Below are positions 27,128 to 35,255 of a DNA stretch of 57,665 bases, piece by piece; position 1 is the stretch's first letter; every line of letters starts with the position of its first letter. The DNA lies in contig CACYVN010000010.1 of assembly GCA_902777855.1 (NCBI GenBank), positions 1 to 57,665 on the forward strand. The letters are read 5' to 3'. Below the pieces are notes generated by a model. That model saw only the letters and a list, made by a program, of their open reading frames with translations. It was not told the origin of the DNA and did no database searches. Both the position numbers and the translations under genes were made by a program. Source of the DNA: an uncultured bacterium (GTDB taxonomy: Bacteria; Cyanobacteriota; Vampirovibrionia; Gastranaerophilales; Gastranaerophilaceae).

Positions 27128-28426
27128 ATGTTTAATAAGAGCAACAAAACCGATGTCATAGTCGTTGGGGCAGGTCCGGCGGGGATTGCTTGTGCGATTA
27201 CGCTTGCAAGAGCAGGCAAAGAGGTTGTACTTATTGAAAGAGGGCTTTTTGCGGGCAGCAAAAATGTTTTTGGCGGCGCTATTTATACAAAGCCGACCAA
27301 AGAAATTTTCCCGAATTTTGAACAGGAAGCACCGCTTGAAAGACGTAATATCACCCATAATTTTATGATTTTAGGTGAAAAAAATTCCACATCAATTGCT
27401 TATCGCAAGGAAGGGAATGAGAGTTATTCCGTTATCAGAGGAAAATTTGACCGCTGGATGGCACAAAAAGCCAAAGAAGCAGGGGTAATTCTTGTTGAGC
27501 AGACAGTGGTGCGTGAACTTATCAAAAACGGTACAAAAGTTGTCGGAGTCAAAACCGAGCTTGAAGACTATTTTGCAGATATTGTCGTTTTGGCTGACGG
27601 AGTTAATTCACTTCTTGCAAAACAGTTAAAATTAAGAAAAGAAATTGAGCCAAAAGATGTTGCCCTGAGTGTCAAAGAGGTTATCAAACTTGATAAAGAT
27701 ATTATTAACCAAAGATTTAATATTAAAGATGATGAGGGGGTAATCGGAGAAATTTTCGGCGGTTCAATGCTCGGAATTTTAGGACTGGGATTTTTATACA
27801 CTAATAAAGATTCTGTAACCATAGGACTTGGCGTGACATTAGACGATTTGGTGGAAAATAATTACCGCCCGTTTGAAGTTTTGGAAAAATTAAAACAGCA
27901 TCCGACAATTGCGCCGTTAATTGAGGGTGGAACCTTAAAAGAATACAGCGCTCATTTAATTCCTGAAGGCGGATATAATAAAATACCGAAACTCTGTGAT
28001 GACGGGGTTATGATTGTCGGTGATGCTGCAATGCTTGTAAATAATCTGCATTGGGAAGGTACAAACCTTGCGATGCTGTCTGGTAAACTTGCTGCAGAAA
28101 CAGCAGCCGAAGCGTTTGAGAAAGGGAATTTTTCACGAAAAACTTTGAAAAATTATGAAAAGAAACTGCAAAATTCTTTTATAATGAAGGATTTGAAAAC
28201 TTACCGTAACCTGATGCCAATTGCACACGAACGCAAAAAAGCATTTATGAGTTACTATTTGAAGAAAATTAATTCGTTTTTTGAGATGTTTACATCGGTT
28301 GATGGTACTCCCAAAAAAGAAAATTATCATAAATTTATCAAAAGCATCTTTGCGGACAGAAAATTTGGCGAACTTCTCAAAGATGTTTGGGCGCTAATCA
28401 GACTTGTATGGAGTATTTTAATATGA
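27128..28426 (+). CDS. fixC: FixC-type flavoprotein, ETF-quinone oxidoreductase family
   Basis: This 432-residue FAD enzyme would pass electrons from electron transfer flavoprotein to quinone or to ferredoxin, by comparison with the FixC family. The dinucleotide-binding motif VIVVGAGPAGIACAITLARAG is at residues 10-30, followed by a Glu-rich end VLIERG. The second FAD motif DGVMIVGDAAMLVNNLHWEGTNLAM is near residue 297. The length matches FixC (about 430). AAGGAG is 5-10 bases before the ATG, and TATAAT is close upstream. The stop overlaps the fixX start as ATGA. No fixA or fixB (electron transfer flavoprotein) is in the window. Confidence 0.88.
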   Translation: MFNKSNKTDVIVVGAGPAGIACAITLARAGKEVVLIERGLFAGSKNVFGGAIYTKPTKEIFPNFEQEAPLERRNITHNFMILGEKNSTSIAYRKEGNESYSVIRGKFDRWMAQKAKEAGVILVEQTVVRELIKNGTKVVGVKTELEDYFADIVVLADGVNSLLAKQLKLRKEIEPKDVALSVKEVIKLDKDIINQRFNIKDDEGVIGEIFGGSMLGILGLGFLYTNKDSVTIGLGVTLDDLVENNYRPFEVLEKLKQHPTIAPLIEGGTLKEYSAHLIPEGGYNKIPKLCDDGVMIVGDAAMLVNNLHWEGTNLAMLSGKLAAETAAEAFEKGNFSRKTLKNYEKKLQNSFIMKDLKTYRNLMPIAHERKKAFMSYYLKKINSFFEMFTSVDGTPKKENYHKFIKSIFADRKFGELLKDVWALIRLVWSILI

Positions 28427-28698
28427 ACTTAGACCAAAAATTATACACATTAAAATATATGTCTGACACAGAGTCACACCTGAACCCTGACCAAAGCAAG
28501 TGTAAAACTTGTGTTTCACGAAACTGTACTTATATATGCCCTGCCGGGGTTTATGAGTGGAAAGAAGAAAAACAGGAACTAATTATCAATTTTGAAAACT
28601 GTCTTGAATGCGGTGCATGCAGAATTGCCTGCGAACATAAATGTATTGATTGGCGCTACCCAAAAGGCACAAAAGGAGTGACTTTCAAGCAGGGATAA
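28423..28698 (+). CDS. fixX: FixX ferredoxin-like protein
   Basis: This 91-residue iron-sulfur protein partners FixC. Start ATG 28423 overlaps the fixC stop (ATGA), which marks it as the true start; the longer frame from 28387 is in fixC. Cysteines are at about residues 27, 30, 35, 39 and 60, 63, 66, 70, with the second run (CLECGACRIACEHKC) typical of a 4Fe-4S centre. The C-terminus WRYPKGTKGVTFKQG fits FixX. It is followed 43 bases later by the RWYD-repeat gene. Confidence 0.9.
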   Translation: MNLDQKLYTLKYMSDTESHLNPDQSKCKTCVSRNCTYICPAGVYEWKEEKQELIINFENCLECGACRIACEHKCIDWRYPKGTKGVTFKQG

Positions 28699-28741
28699 TC
28701 GAAAAATAAAAATATAGTTGTAAATAAAGGAGAACGGAATT

Positions 28742-29110
28742 ATGAAAGAAGAGTATTCAAACCAACACAGACGCTGGTATGACAAAGACCCCGTCTTATC
28801 TGAAGCAGTCAGAACTTTGGAAGAAACGGATGACCAGACGCAAATTAGGGTTGCGCTAAATTTGATTAAAATTATCATTGAACACAATATTGAGGACGAA
28901 AAATTTGAAGCGGTGGATGATATTATCAATGCGGTCGGCTCCGGTCTGGATGATAACCGCAGGGGCAGATGGTACGATATTGATACGACACTCAGGACTG
29001 CTATGAATATGTTGCAAAATTGTCCTGCCGATACTCAAAAGGTTATCGCAAAAGAGATGGCAAAGATGGTTGTCGAACGCATTAAAAAAGAAGACGAGGA
29101 TGAAGATTAG
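28742..29110 (+). CDS. RWYD-repeat protein (paralogue of 22199-22546)
   Basis: This 122-residue protein has two copies of the RWYD unit: RWYDKDP at 11-17 and RWYDIDT at 76-82, 65 residues apart. Each is followed by a helix with hydrophobic spacing (SEAVRTLEE and LRTAMNMLQ) and then a Gln-containing helix. The tail is acidic (KKEDEDED). It has AAAGGAG 9-15 bases before the ATG. Its place at the end of the fixCX operon parallels that of its relative after murA. The family is unrecognised. Confidence 0.85.
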   Translation: MKEEYSNQHRRWYDKDPVLSEAVRTLEETDDQTQIRVALNLIKIIIEHNIEDEKFEAVDDIINAVGSGLDDNRRGRWYDIDTTLRTAMNMLQNCPADTQKVIAKEMAKMVVERIKKEDEDED

Positions 29111-29135
29111 AGTTTAAAAATAAATTTTTGAGAAG

Positions 29136-29161
29136 GTCGGCGTTGCTATGCCGACTTTTTT
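29136..29161 (+). terminator. Terminator of the fixCX operon
   Basis: GTCGGC (29136-29141) pairs with GCCGAC (29150-29155), followed by TTTTTT. The stem resembles the hairpins in the groES and lpxA leaders (GTTGGCA/TGCCGAC). Confidence 0.75.
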
Positions 29162-29249
29162 GTGTTGGCATAACAATGCTAAGCTGCATTTAACAAACCA
29201 CTTGCGTGAAAATCTTTTCGTGTTAATATAGTTTATGCAAACAGATTGT

Positions 29250-29307
<58 letters not shown>

Positions 29308-29323
<16 letters not shown>

Positions 29324-29490
29324 AATTAAAAGGACGGGTTTATCTCGTCCTTTTAATTTGTGTTGCGAGCATGAGAGAATGTTCTTGCGTTCGAGCGAGG
29401 TGCGAGCAGAGGGCGAAGCAGATTTTGCTTGTGGCTGAAAGCCACTTAAAGCAAAATGCGTAGTCCCGTTTATTGCGAGCACCTCAAGAC
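29308..29490 (+). repeat. tRNA-linked structured repeat, unit 1
   Basis: The unit begins with the tRNA 3' end. It holds a 14-bp terminator (29323-29336 with 29346-29359), then a GAGCATGAGAGAATG and GTTCGAGCGAG block, and then a hairpin ATTTTGCTT...AAGCAAAAT near 29421-29457. It closes with GCGAGCACCTCAAGAC. A 23-base stretch at 29308-29330 recurs exactly at 29491-29513, 183 bases away. Confidence 0.75.
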
Positions 29491-29678
29491 AATCGCATCC
29501 AGGGTAAATTAAAGAGGATAGGATTTATTCCAATCCTCTTTAATTTTGTCTGTGCCAAGATGAGAACGCTTTTTGTGTTCGAGCGGGAGCGAGCTGAGGC
29601 TGGAGCAGTTTTGTTTGAAAGAAGCTTTGCTTCTGAAAACAAAATGCGGAATTGCCGTTAAACGCGAGCGACCAAGAC
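29491..29678 (+). repeat. tRNA-linked structured repeat, unit 2
   Basis: This copy starts with the exact 23-base tRNA-end repeat. It has a different terminator stem of the same design (29506-29519 with 29533-29546) and the GTTCGAGCG block. Its hairpin is TTTTGTTT/AAAACAAAA near 29609-29644, ending in GCGAGCGACCAAGAC. Sequence differs from unit 1 mainly inside stems, and pairing is kept. Confidence 0.75.
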
Positions 29679-29735
29679 AATCGCGCCGGGCGTAAATTAA
29701 AATGGACTAGTATAAACTAGTCCCTTTTAATATTT
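29679..29735 (+). repeat. tRNA-linked structured repeat, unit 3 (truncated)
   Basis: The unit begins AATCGCGCCGGGCGTAAATT, a diverged copy of the repeat. A terminator follows (GGACTAGT 29704-29711 with ACTAGTCC 29716-29723, then CTTTTAA and TATTTTTATT). After that the copy is cut by the end of the leftward gene. The terminator may also serve that gene. Confidence 0.65.
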
Positions 29736-29753
29736 TTATTTTTGTGTGAAAAC

Positions 29754-30485
29754 TTATCCCAATTCTTTTCTTAGTTTTATTACATTTTGGAAATGTTGAT
29801 TATTTTGAATTTCATAAATCTTTGCAAGTGCCCATTCTGTCGTGCTTAATGCATTGGATTCAGAAATTCTTCCTGATTCACTACATGATTTCAAATTTTT
29901 ATCTATTACATTATAAACCTTGAGCATAGTCTTATTATCAAGTCTGCGATGAGGAAACATAAAATAATTTGCAATTCCCAAGGAGTTATAATCTAAAGTA
30001 TGATAAAGTGTATCCAGTATATTTTCTGTATGGTGCAATTCATAATCAAGATTGATTATTACCTGTTTTTTTGAACCCATACGATAAACGTGTGTTCTAA
30101 TTGTCTTATAAACATCTTCGGTAATTCCCAAAGTTTTTAAATCTTCCATTGTCGCCAATTTATTAACAATATCTCCCATATATCCTTTAACTTCAGGTGG
30201 TTTTATACCAAGAGCATGAGCCGTAAGTTTCCAATCAACATATTTGATACCTATGTTTTTTAGTGGATTTTGAAGTTTTAATGGTCTGACATCTATCATT
30301 TTTTCATATTCAGTACCTGAAATCTTTTCCTCTGCCAAACTTTTGATTTTATCATGATTTTCCTGCAGAAACTTTATTTTTTCTGTTTGTGTTATTTTAT
30401 TAGAAGTCATAATTTCACGAACCTTATATAAATCAAGGTGTCCTACAGATTGAATTGAATTTATTCTGCCAACTGATATATTCAT
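29754..30485 (-). CDS. Unrecognised 243-residue protein (paralogue of 35256-35987)
   Basis: The two paralogues align over their full length; shared blocks include LDLYKVRE near residue 18, RPLKL near residue 67, a middle DYEL..HT/AKNIL block near residue 145, and RLDN.TML..YNV near residue 180. The C-terminal helix region (EWALAKIYEIQNNQ) is also common. The protein is helical and soluble, with no signal peptide and no known motif. TAGAAT lies six bases before the ATG and no binding site is seen. It sits inside the tRNA-linked repeat array. Confidence 0.75.
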   Translation of the reverse strand: MNISVGRINSIQSVGHLDLYKVREIMTSNKITQTEKIKFLQENHDKIKSLAEEKISGTEYEKMIDVRPLKLQNPLKNIGIKYVDWKLTAHALGIKPPEVKGYMGDIVNKLATMEDLKTLGITEDVYKTIRTHVYRMGSKKQVIINLDYELHHTENILDTLYHTLDYNSLGIANYFMFPHRRLDNKTMLKVYNVIDKNLKSCSESGRISESNALSTTEWALAKIYEIQNNQHFQNVIKLRKELG

Positions 30486-30497
30486 ATGAGTATTCTA
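30485..30497 (-). promoter_or_regulatory. TAGAAT box six bases before the gene at 30485
   Basis: On the minus strand TAGAAT is followed by ACTCAT and ATG. The paralogous gene at 35987 has the same arrangement (TAGAAT then GCATCT). Leaderless start likely. Confidence 0.6.
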
Positions 30498-30596
30498 TAC
30501 ATTTTGACTTAATAAATCAACATTTTATTTTCACTGCAAACTGTAAAAATGCTTAAGCCACATTTTTTAGTAACCAAGTTCTGAACTCGTCAACTC

Positions 30597-30785
30597 TGGG
30601 GTAAATTAAAGGGACGGGTTTATCTCGTCCTTTTAATTTGCATTGTGAGCATGAGAGAATGCTTTTGCGTTCGGAACGAGCGAGCTAAAGCCGAAACGGT
30701 TTTGCCTTGTGGTATACCTGTCACAAAAGGCAAAACGTGGAGTGCTGTCGAAGGCGAGCGAAGTGATTAATCGCATCCGGTCCGT
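30597..30785 (+). repeat. tRNA-linked structured repeat, unit 4
   Basis: This copy lies upstream of the paralogue gene and carries GTAAATTAAA, a terminator stem near 30602-30638, GAGCATGAGAGAATGC, GTTCGG...GAGCGAGC, and a long hairpin (TTTTGCCTTGTG with CACAAAAGGCAAAAC near 30695-30738). It ends with AATCGCATCCGGTCC, which starts a further partial copy. The gap 30486-30814 holds little else. Confidence 0.7.
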
Positions 30786-30814
30786 AAATGTTCGGTGCAA
30801 ATAACTGTAACCAC

Positions 30815-31699
30815 TTATTCTGTCTTATTTATAAGCTGATTATATTCTTTCGCTTCTTTTTCTGTCATTATAGAGTTTAAATCAAGGACATACCCCGGGT
30901 AAAAATCATGGAGAAAATCCAGTATCCCTTCATTTGAATAACCTGCTTTCAAACATTTATCGACATATTCATATTTTTTTTCGGAATACCCGCCATAAAC
31001 TTTTTTATAAATAGGGATTCTGATTTCATCCATAATTGCTTTTTCTGTTTTGTCCCATATCTCTGAATTTCTAAACAGTTTAACCGCGAGAATGCATAAT
31101 TTAGGACTTACTTTTTCTTCTCCGTTTGTTAGTAAAGATGAACTTTTAAATATTTCTTTAATAGTTTTATAGTCGGCTTTATCAATGCATCTTAATTCTT
31201 CGTATATCAATTCTTCGTATTTTTCTTGTTCTTCTTCTGCTTTTTTCATTAGAATATTTTTCCAGGGGTTATACAAAGCATCATAGCAATCTCCAAAACA
31301 ATCGGCAGGAATATTTGTGTCAGGAGCATAATTCCCCGTAATTTTTCTGAACGGCCCCATCCAAAGATTTCTGTCAAGCGGCACATCATCTGTGTCATAT
31401 TTTGTAGGAACAAAATCTATTGAATCTATGTCATCATAAAACAATTCATTTTCTCTGAAAGAGTTTTTGTTCTGGCGGAACATACGAACACTCGGCAATA
31501 CTCCGGGTCTGCCATGAACACATGTGGTTTTTTCATATTTTATCGGCTTATACTCGGTATTATACGTATCATTATAATTCCCTTCAAAAAATTCGTCTAT
31601 GTTAATTTGTTCTGCGTTGGAATTTTCTTCCCCTTTGAAAGATGTTTTTGGGAAAGTAAATTTATTTATGTAACTGTGTTGTATATTTGAAATTTTCAA
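30815..31699 (-). CDS. Unrecognised 294-residue protein with an N-terminal SFKG motif
   Basis: The likely start is TTG 31699, with an AGGA about 9 bases upstream. The N-terminus reads MKISNIQHSYINKF and soon TSFKGEEN. Similar openings (MxIxxI...F-x-G) occur in other unknown proteins of this window. The rest is charged and rich in Tyr, with two short Cys-containing stretches (DCFGDC near residue 134). No signal peptide, membrane segment or known domain is visible. Confidence 0.65.
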   Translation of the reverse strand: MKISNIQHSYINKFTFPKTSFKGEENSNAEQINIDEFFEGNYNDTYNTEYKPIKYEKTTCVHGRPGVLPSVRMFRQNKNSFRENELFYDDIDSIDFVPTKYDTDDVPLDRNLWMGPFRKITGNYAPDTNIPADCFGDCYDALYNPWKNILMKKAEEEQEKYEELIYEELRCIDKADYKTIKEIFKSSSLLTNGEEKVSPKLCILAVKLFRNSEIWDKTEKAIMDEIRIPIYKKVYGGYSEKKYEYVDKCLKAGYSNEGILDFLHDFYPGYVLDLNSIMTEKEAKEYNQLINKTE

Positions 31700-31847
31700 T
31701 ATTCTAATCCTGTTTATATATAGATATGTAAAACATGTAAAAAAAAAATTTGCCTGATTAATTTATGAAGATAAAAATGCCGGTCAGATTTTAAAAATAT
31801 AAATCAGATTTTGGTCTGATACATAAATTAGGGTTAAACATAAAATC

Positions 31848-32855
31848 TTAAATATTGTTTGTTAATATTTTATATATTTTATTTGTACATATTGCTAATA
31901 ATGTTGAACAAATAAATACTATTGGAACTATAATAATAAACCACTCTAATTTAGCAGTTGTGTTTGTTATGTAAGTATTAAAATAATGATAAACTACTTT
32001 GTCGCATAGATAAGATGACAGATAAATGCTTAATGATAAATTTGCTATATAACTAATGATATTCTTGATTTTTTCGGATAATTTATTAAGATTTATATTC
32101 AGTAATATAAGAAAAAATAGAGTAGAATTTATTGCATTTTCTATAACCCCCCAATTATCTAAACCATATAATTGAAAATTATGTCCTCGTGTTAAAAATA
32201 TGTTTATTAGAGAAAATATTATTATTGAGCATAAAAATGCGCTTAGCAGATATTTCTGATTAACTTTTACTTTATATTTATAAATATATGCACCTATCAT
32301 ATAATATGTAATTATCCACAATTTTGACCAATATTTAATGACAACAGGAGTGACCGTCAAAAAAGAAAATGTTATCAGTAGTGCTGTATCTTGTAATCTG
32401 TTATTAGAACACATTTTATTAATGAATGGAACTAATAAAAAAAGTCCTATGTACATTTCAACGTACCAAGCATATCCAATGATATGAAATTTATAAAATT
32501 CTTTTAAATAATAATCAGTATTTCCTGTATCAAATATTCCATATTGGCAAAGAAAAATTCTGGCAAATAATGTAATTATTGTAAGTATCAAATAGGGTAT
32601 AACAATTTTTTTTAATCCGTTGTAATACTTAATTGAAAATACTTTTTTATTCATTAAATAACCTGTTATTAAAATAAATAAAGGAACACACATCATAAAG
32701 AATGTTCTCATACCTACCATAATATACATTCTTGGGCAGGAAATATTAGTTTTATAAAAACCTGTATTTAAAAAGAAATGAATTGAAATTACAAAGAAAA
32801 CTGCGCATACCTTTATAAAATCAATATTAATATTTCTCTTTGTCAATTCTTTCAT
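31848..32855 (-). CDS. Membrane acyltransferase, family 3 type
   Basis: This 335-residue polytopic protein resembles OatA/WecH-type acyltransferases that add acetyl or other acyl groups to sugars at the envelope. The opening is typical: RNINIDFIKVCAVFFVISIH (the conserved D and H near residues 12 and 26). About ten membrane segments follow at regular spacing, such as TFFMMCVPLFILITGYLM and FLLVPFINKMC. It lies in the AT-rich accessory block, and its own composition is strikingly AT rich. Substrate unknown. Confidence 0.75.
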   Translation of the reverse strand: MKELTKRNINIDFIKVCAVFFVISIHFFLNTGFYKTNISCPRMYIMVGMRTFFMMCVPLFILITGYLMNKKVFSIKYYNGLKKIVIPYLILTIITLFARIFLCQYGIFDTGNTDYYLKEFYKFHIIGYAWYVEMYIGLFLLVPFINKMCSNNRLQDTALLITFSFLTVTPVVIKYWSKLWIITYYMIGAYIYKYKVKVNQKYLLSAFLCSIIIFSLINIFLTRGHNFQLYGLDNWGVIENAINSTLFFLILLNINLNKLSEKIKNIISYIANLSLSIYLSSYLCDKVVYHYFNTYITNTTAKLEWFIIIVPIVFICSTLLAICTNKIYKILTNNI

Positions 32856-32972
32856 GGTACCCCATTAAACTATATAGTATAGTTCTAAATATAAGAATAA
32901 AACTTTAATAATTTTGATGTTAACATCATAAATATTAATCAAAATATCATAGAAAAATTTAAATGTAAACAT

Positions 32973-32978
32973 TAAGAT
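32973..32978 (+). promoter_or_regulatory. TAAGAT box six bases before the XRE gene
   Basis: TAAGAT is followed by AATTTC and ATG 32985. No ribosome binding site is present. Confidence 0.5.
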
Positions 32979-32984
32979 AATTTC

Positions 32985-33191
32985 ATGGATTATAATTTGA
33001 AAAATTTTGGAAAAATAATAAGGATAGAACGTATTAAAAATGATTTATCGCAAGAAAAACTTGCAGAATTGTTAAATGTATCAATGCGGACAATTTCATT
33101 GATTGAATCAGGAAAACAACACCCGAAATTTTTCTTAGTTGTACAAATATCAAAAATTTTAAACTTTGATTTGAATATTTTAAAACAATAG
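32985..33191 (+). CDS. XRE-family helix-turn-helix regulator
   Basis: This 68-residue DNA-binding protein is almost all HTH: FGKIIRIERIKNDLSQEKLAELLNVSMRTISLIESGKQHP spans residues 8-48 (the domain from LSQEKLAELL to TISLIESG). It is the size of restriction-modification controller (C) proteins. It converges on the DNA methylase gene, with 10 bases between the stops, but is on the other strand. Whether it regulates that gene is inference. Confidence 0.85.
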   Translation: MDYNLKNFGKIIRIERIKNDLSQEKLAELLNVSMRTISLIESGKQHPKFFLVVQISKILNFDLNILKQ

Positions 33192-33201
33192 TAAATGTGC
33201 T

Positions 33202-35193
33202 CTATTGTTTGTCAGAAATTACATTATATTCCTGTTTTGTTAAATCGTATAACTTATAAATTTTTTCTTCTAAAATTTCAAGCAAATCATTTTGATTTTT
33301 GTCATTATTTATAATTGTGTCAACGATATTTATAATTTCGTTTTGGGTTTCATTGTTGCAAATCGGTATCGGGATATTTTCCAGGTGGGTGCGTAAAACT
33401 TTTACCGAATTATATTTTTTTTCAAATATAAATTGTGCAATTTTTGAATTTAAAATTGCCATTACATATTTTATATTCATATTATTGATTTTGGGTATAA
33501 GAATATTACAGCTGTTTAGTGACAGAGTTTTTTTATTATCATAGGCAAATATCAGTTTTTTACTGATAAATTTGTAAAATAATTTTTCTTTGGCTCTGTA
33601 AATTTCGGTCGGGGCAGTCTGTTGGAATTTTTCGGGGGTATATTCAATATAATTTGATGTCTTTTTAATCTTAAATTTTTCTATATCAGAGCCTTTAAGT
33701 ATAATTTCGTTAGAAACAGTTTTTTTATCTGTTATATATTTTTTGTTGTCGCCTGTTACTATTCCCAAAGCAAAAATGGCATTATTTTTCAGATAAACTT
33801 TTTGTCCTTCAAAGATTTTTTTGTAAAGTTCGTATTGTTTATCATTCATAGAAAAATCAAAAACTTCCGGGGTAATTTTCCGTTCTTTTTTTATAAAAAA
33901 TTCTTTATTCTTATTGACGATTTTCATTCCTGTGCAAATTGTATTTTTATTTGTATGTTCGATTTGCAAAATTATGCTTGGACATTGAACTTTATCAAAC
34001 ATGTTGCCTAAAAATTCAATGTATTTTATTGAATTTTTATTACAGATAATTTTTCTGATGGGTTTGTGGCTTTTTACCGTTAATATTGCTTCCGGAATTA
34101 CAAATAAAATATTGCCGTTTAATTTTAAACTTGAAATAGATTTTTCAACAAATATATCATAAGATTCAATATTTTTATTTTGTGCGGTCAGATATTTTTT
34201 TTGTAAAATTTTTATAGTGTCCGAATCAAAATTTGCTCCCCACGGAGGATTACCGATTATATAATCGAATTTTTTATCAATATTATTTAATAGAAAGTTT
34301 TTATCCGTAAAATTTTTATATAAGATTTTTGTATTTTTTAAATTAAATTTCAATGCCATATTGAGTCTGGTGATTTGAATTGCCGTATTATCAATATCGT
34401 TGCCGTAGATTTGTTCAATATTGAGATTATCCGGTAATTGCAGTAAGAAATTCCCGGCTCCGCAACAAGGGTCAAGAATGGTTATATCCGAAAATTTTTC
34501 AAAATTGATTTCATGTATGATTTTTTTTACGACTTTTGTCGGGGTATAATATGTCCCGCTTGCTTTTCTGTTATTCAAATCAGACAGTGAGATATATAAA
34601 AGGCCCAAAATATCCTGATTTTTTTCATATATATAATTTTTAAAAATATCGGAATAATTTTGTACAAATTCATTTGCATTTTTTCTATTATCTATTAAAT
34701 CATTTATTAATTCGGCATAAATTCCTAAATTTATTTTATTTTTTAAATATTCGCTCAGGTATTTATTAGGGAGTTTTTTATTTGGATTATTTTTTTGTAA
34801 AATAAGTTGTATTGCACAATCTGCAATTATGTATTTAATTTCTTCTGCTGATAAATTGTAGCTTTCATTTGTAATATAGTTTAACAATTCTTCAATAATT
34901 TTGGTGTTTTTTGAAGATTCCGAAATGTAATCTTTGTAGAAAAATGAACCGGATATATATTTTTTATTCCTGCGGGATTTTAAAAGGTTAGAGTTGTCTG
35001 AATTTAATTGTTTAATCAGTTTGTCTGTGTAGTCTTTTGTAAAAAGAATTTGTGAGTTTTCAATGAAACTTGGTTGTATTTTATTCAATTTTATCCAGTT
35101 TTTAACAGTGGTTCGGGATACAGAAAGCTTTTCACTCAAATCTTTAATTGAGATATAATTTTTTGTCGGTTTTTTATCAGTAAAAATAGCCAT
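33202..35193 (-). CDS. N6-adenine DNA methyltransferase (TaqI/Eco57I type) with N-terminal HTH
   Basis: This 663-residue protein has three parts. Residues 14-60 are an excisionase-like helix-turn-helix (SIKDLSEKLSVSRTTVKNW). Residues ~205-440 are an N6-adenine methylase core: TYYTPTKVVKKI, SAM motif LDPCCGAGNFLLQLP near residue 243, and the catalytic motif IIGNPPWGANFDSDT near residue 310. The C-terminal ~200 residues resemble the TaqI specificity domain, with INNMNIKYVMAILNSK and HLENIPIP. No nuclease motif is obvious, and no restriction gene adjoins. So it may be an orphan methylase or a modification subunit. It is very AT rich compared with its neighbours. AGAGGG stands 9-14 bases before the ATG. 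Confidence 0.85.
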   Translation of the reverse strand: MAIFTDKKPTKNYISIKDLSEKLSVSRTTVKNWIKLNKIQPSFIENSQILFTKDYTDKLIKQLNSDNSNLLKSRRNKKYISGSFFYKDYISESSKNTKIIEELLNYITNESYNLSAEEIKYIIADCAIQLILQKNNPNKKLPNKYLSEYLKNKINLGIYAELINDLIDNRKNANEFVQNYSDIFKNYIYEKNQDILGLLYISLSDLNNRKASGTYYTPTKVVKKIIHEINFEKFSDITILDPCCGAGNFLLQLPDNLNIEQIYGNDIDNTAIQITRLNMALKFNLKNTKILYKNFTDKNFLLNNIDKKFDYIIGNPPWGANFDSDTIKILQKKYLTAQNKNIESYDIFVEKSISSLKLNGNILFVIPEAILTVKSHKPIRKIICNKNSIKYIEFLGNMFDKVQCPSIILQIEHTNKNTICTGMKIVNKNKEFFIKKERKITPEVFDFSMNDKQYELYKKIFEGQKVYLKNNAIFALGIVTGDNKKYITDKKTVSNEIILKGSDIEKFKIKKTSNYIEYTPEKFQQTAPTEIYRAKEKLFYKFISKKLIFAYDNKKTLSLNSCNILIPKINNMNIKYVMAILNSKIAQFIFEKKYNSVKVLRTHLENIPIPICNNETQNEIINIVDTIINNDKNQNDLLEILEEKIYKLYDLTKQEYNVISDKQ

Positions 35194-35255
35194 ATATCCC
35201 TCTTATAAAATTATACTATAAGTGTAGAGATTGTGACAATTGTGATAATTACAAA

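Noticed and set aside
29473-29661. Small protein gene in the tRNA repeat array
   Set aside because: The frame lies in repeat DNA with no binding site and is not kept in the other units.
33202-35193. Type IIG restriction enzyme with nuclease domain
   Set aside because: No PD-x-E-x-K-like motif was recognised in the N-terminal part.
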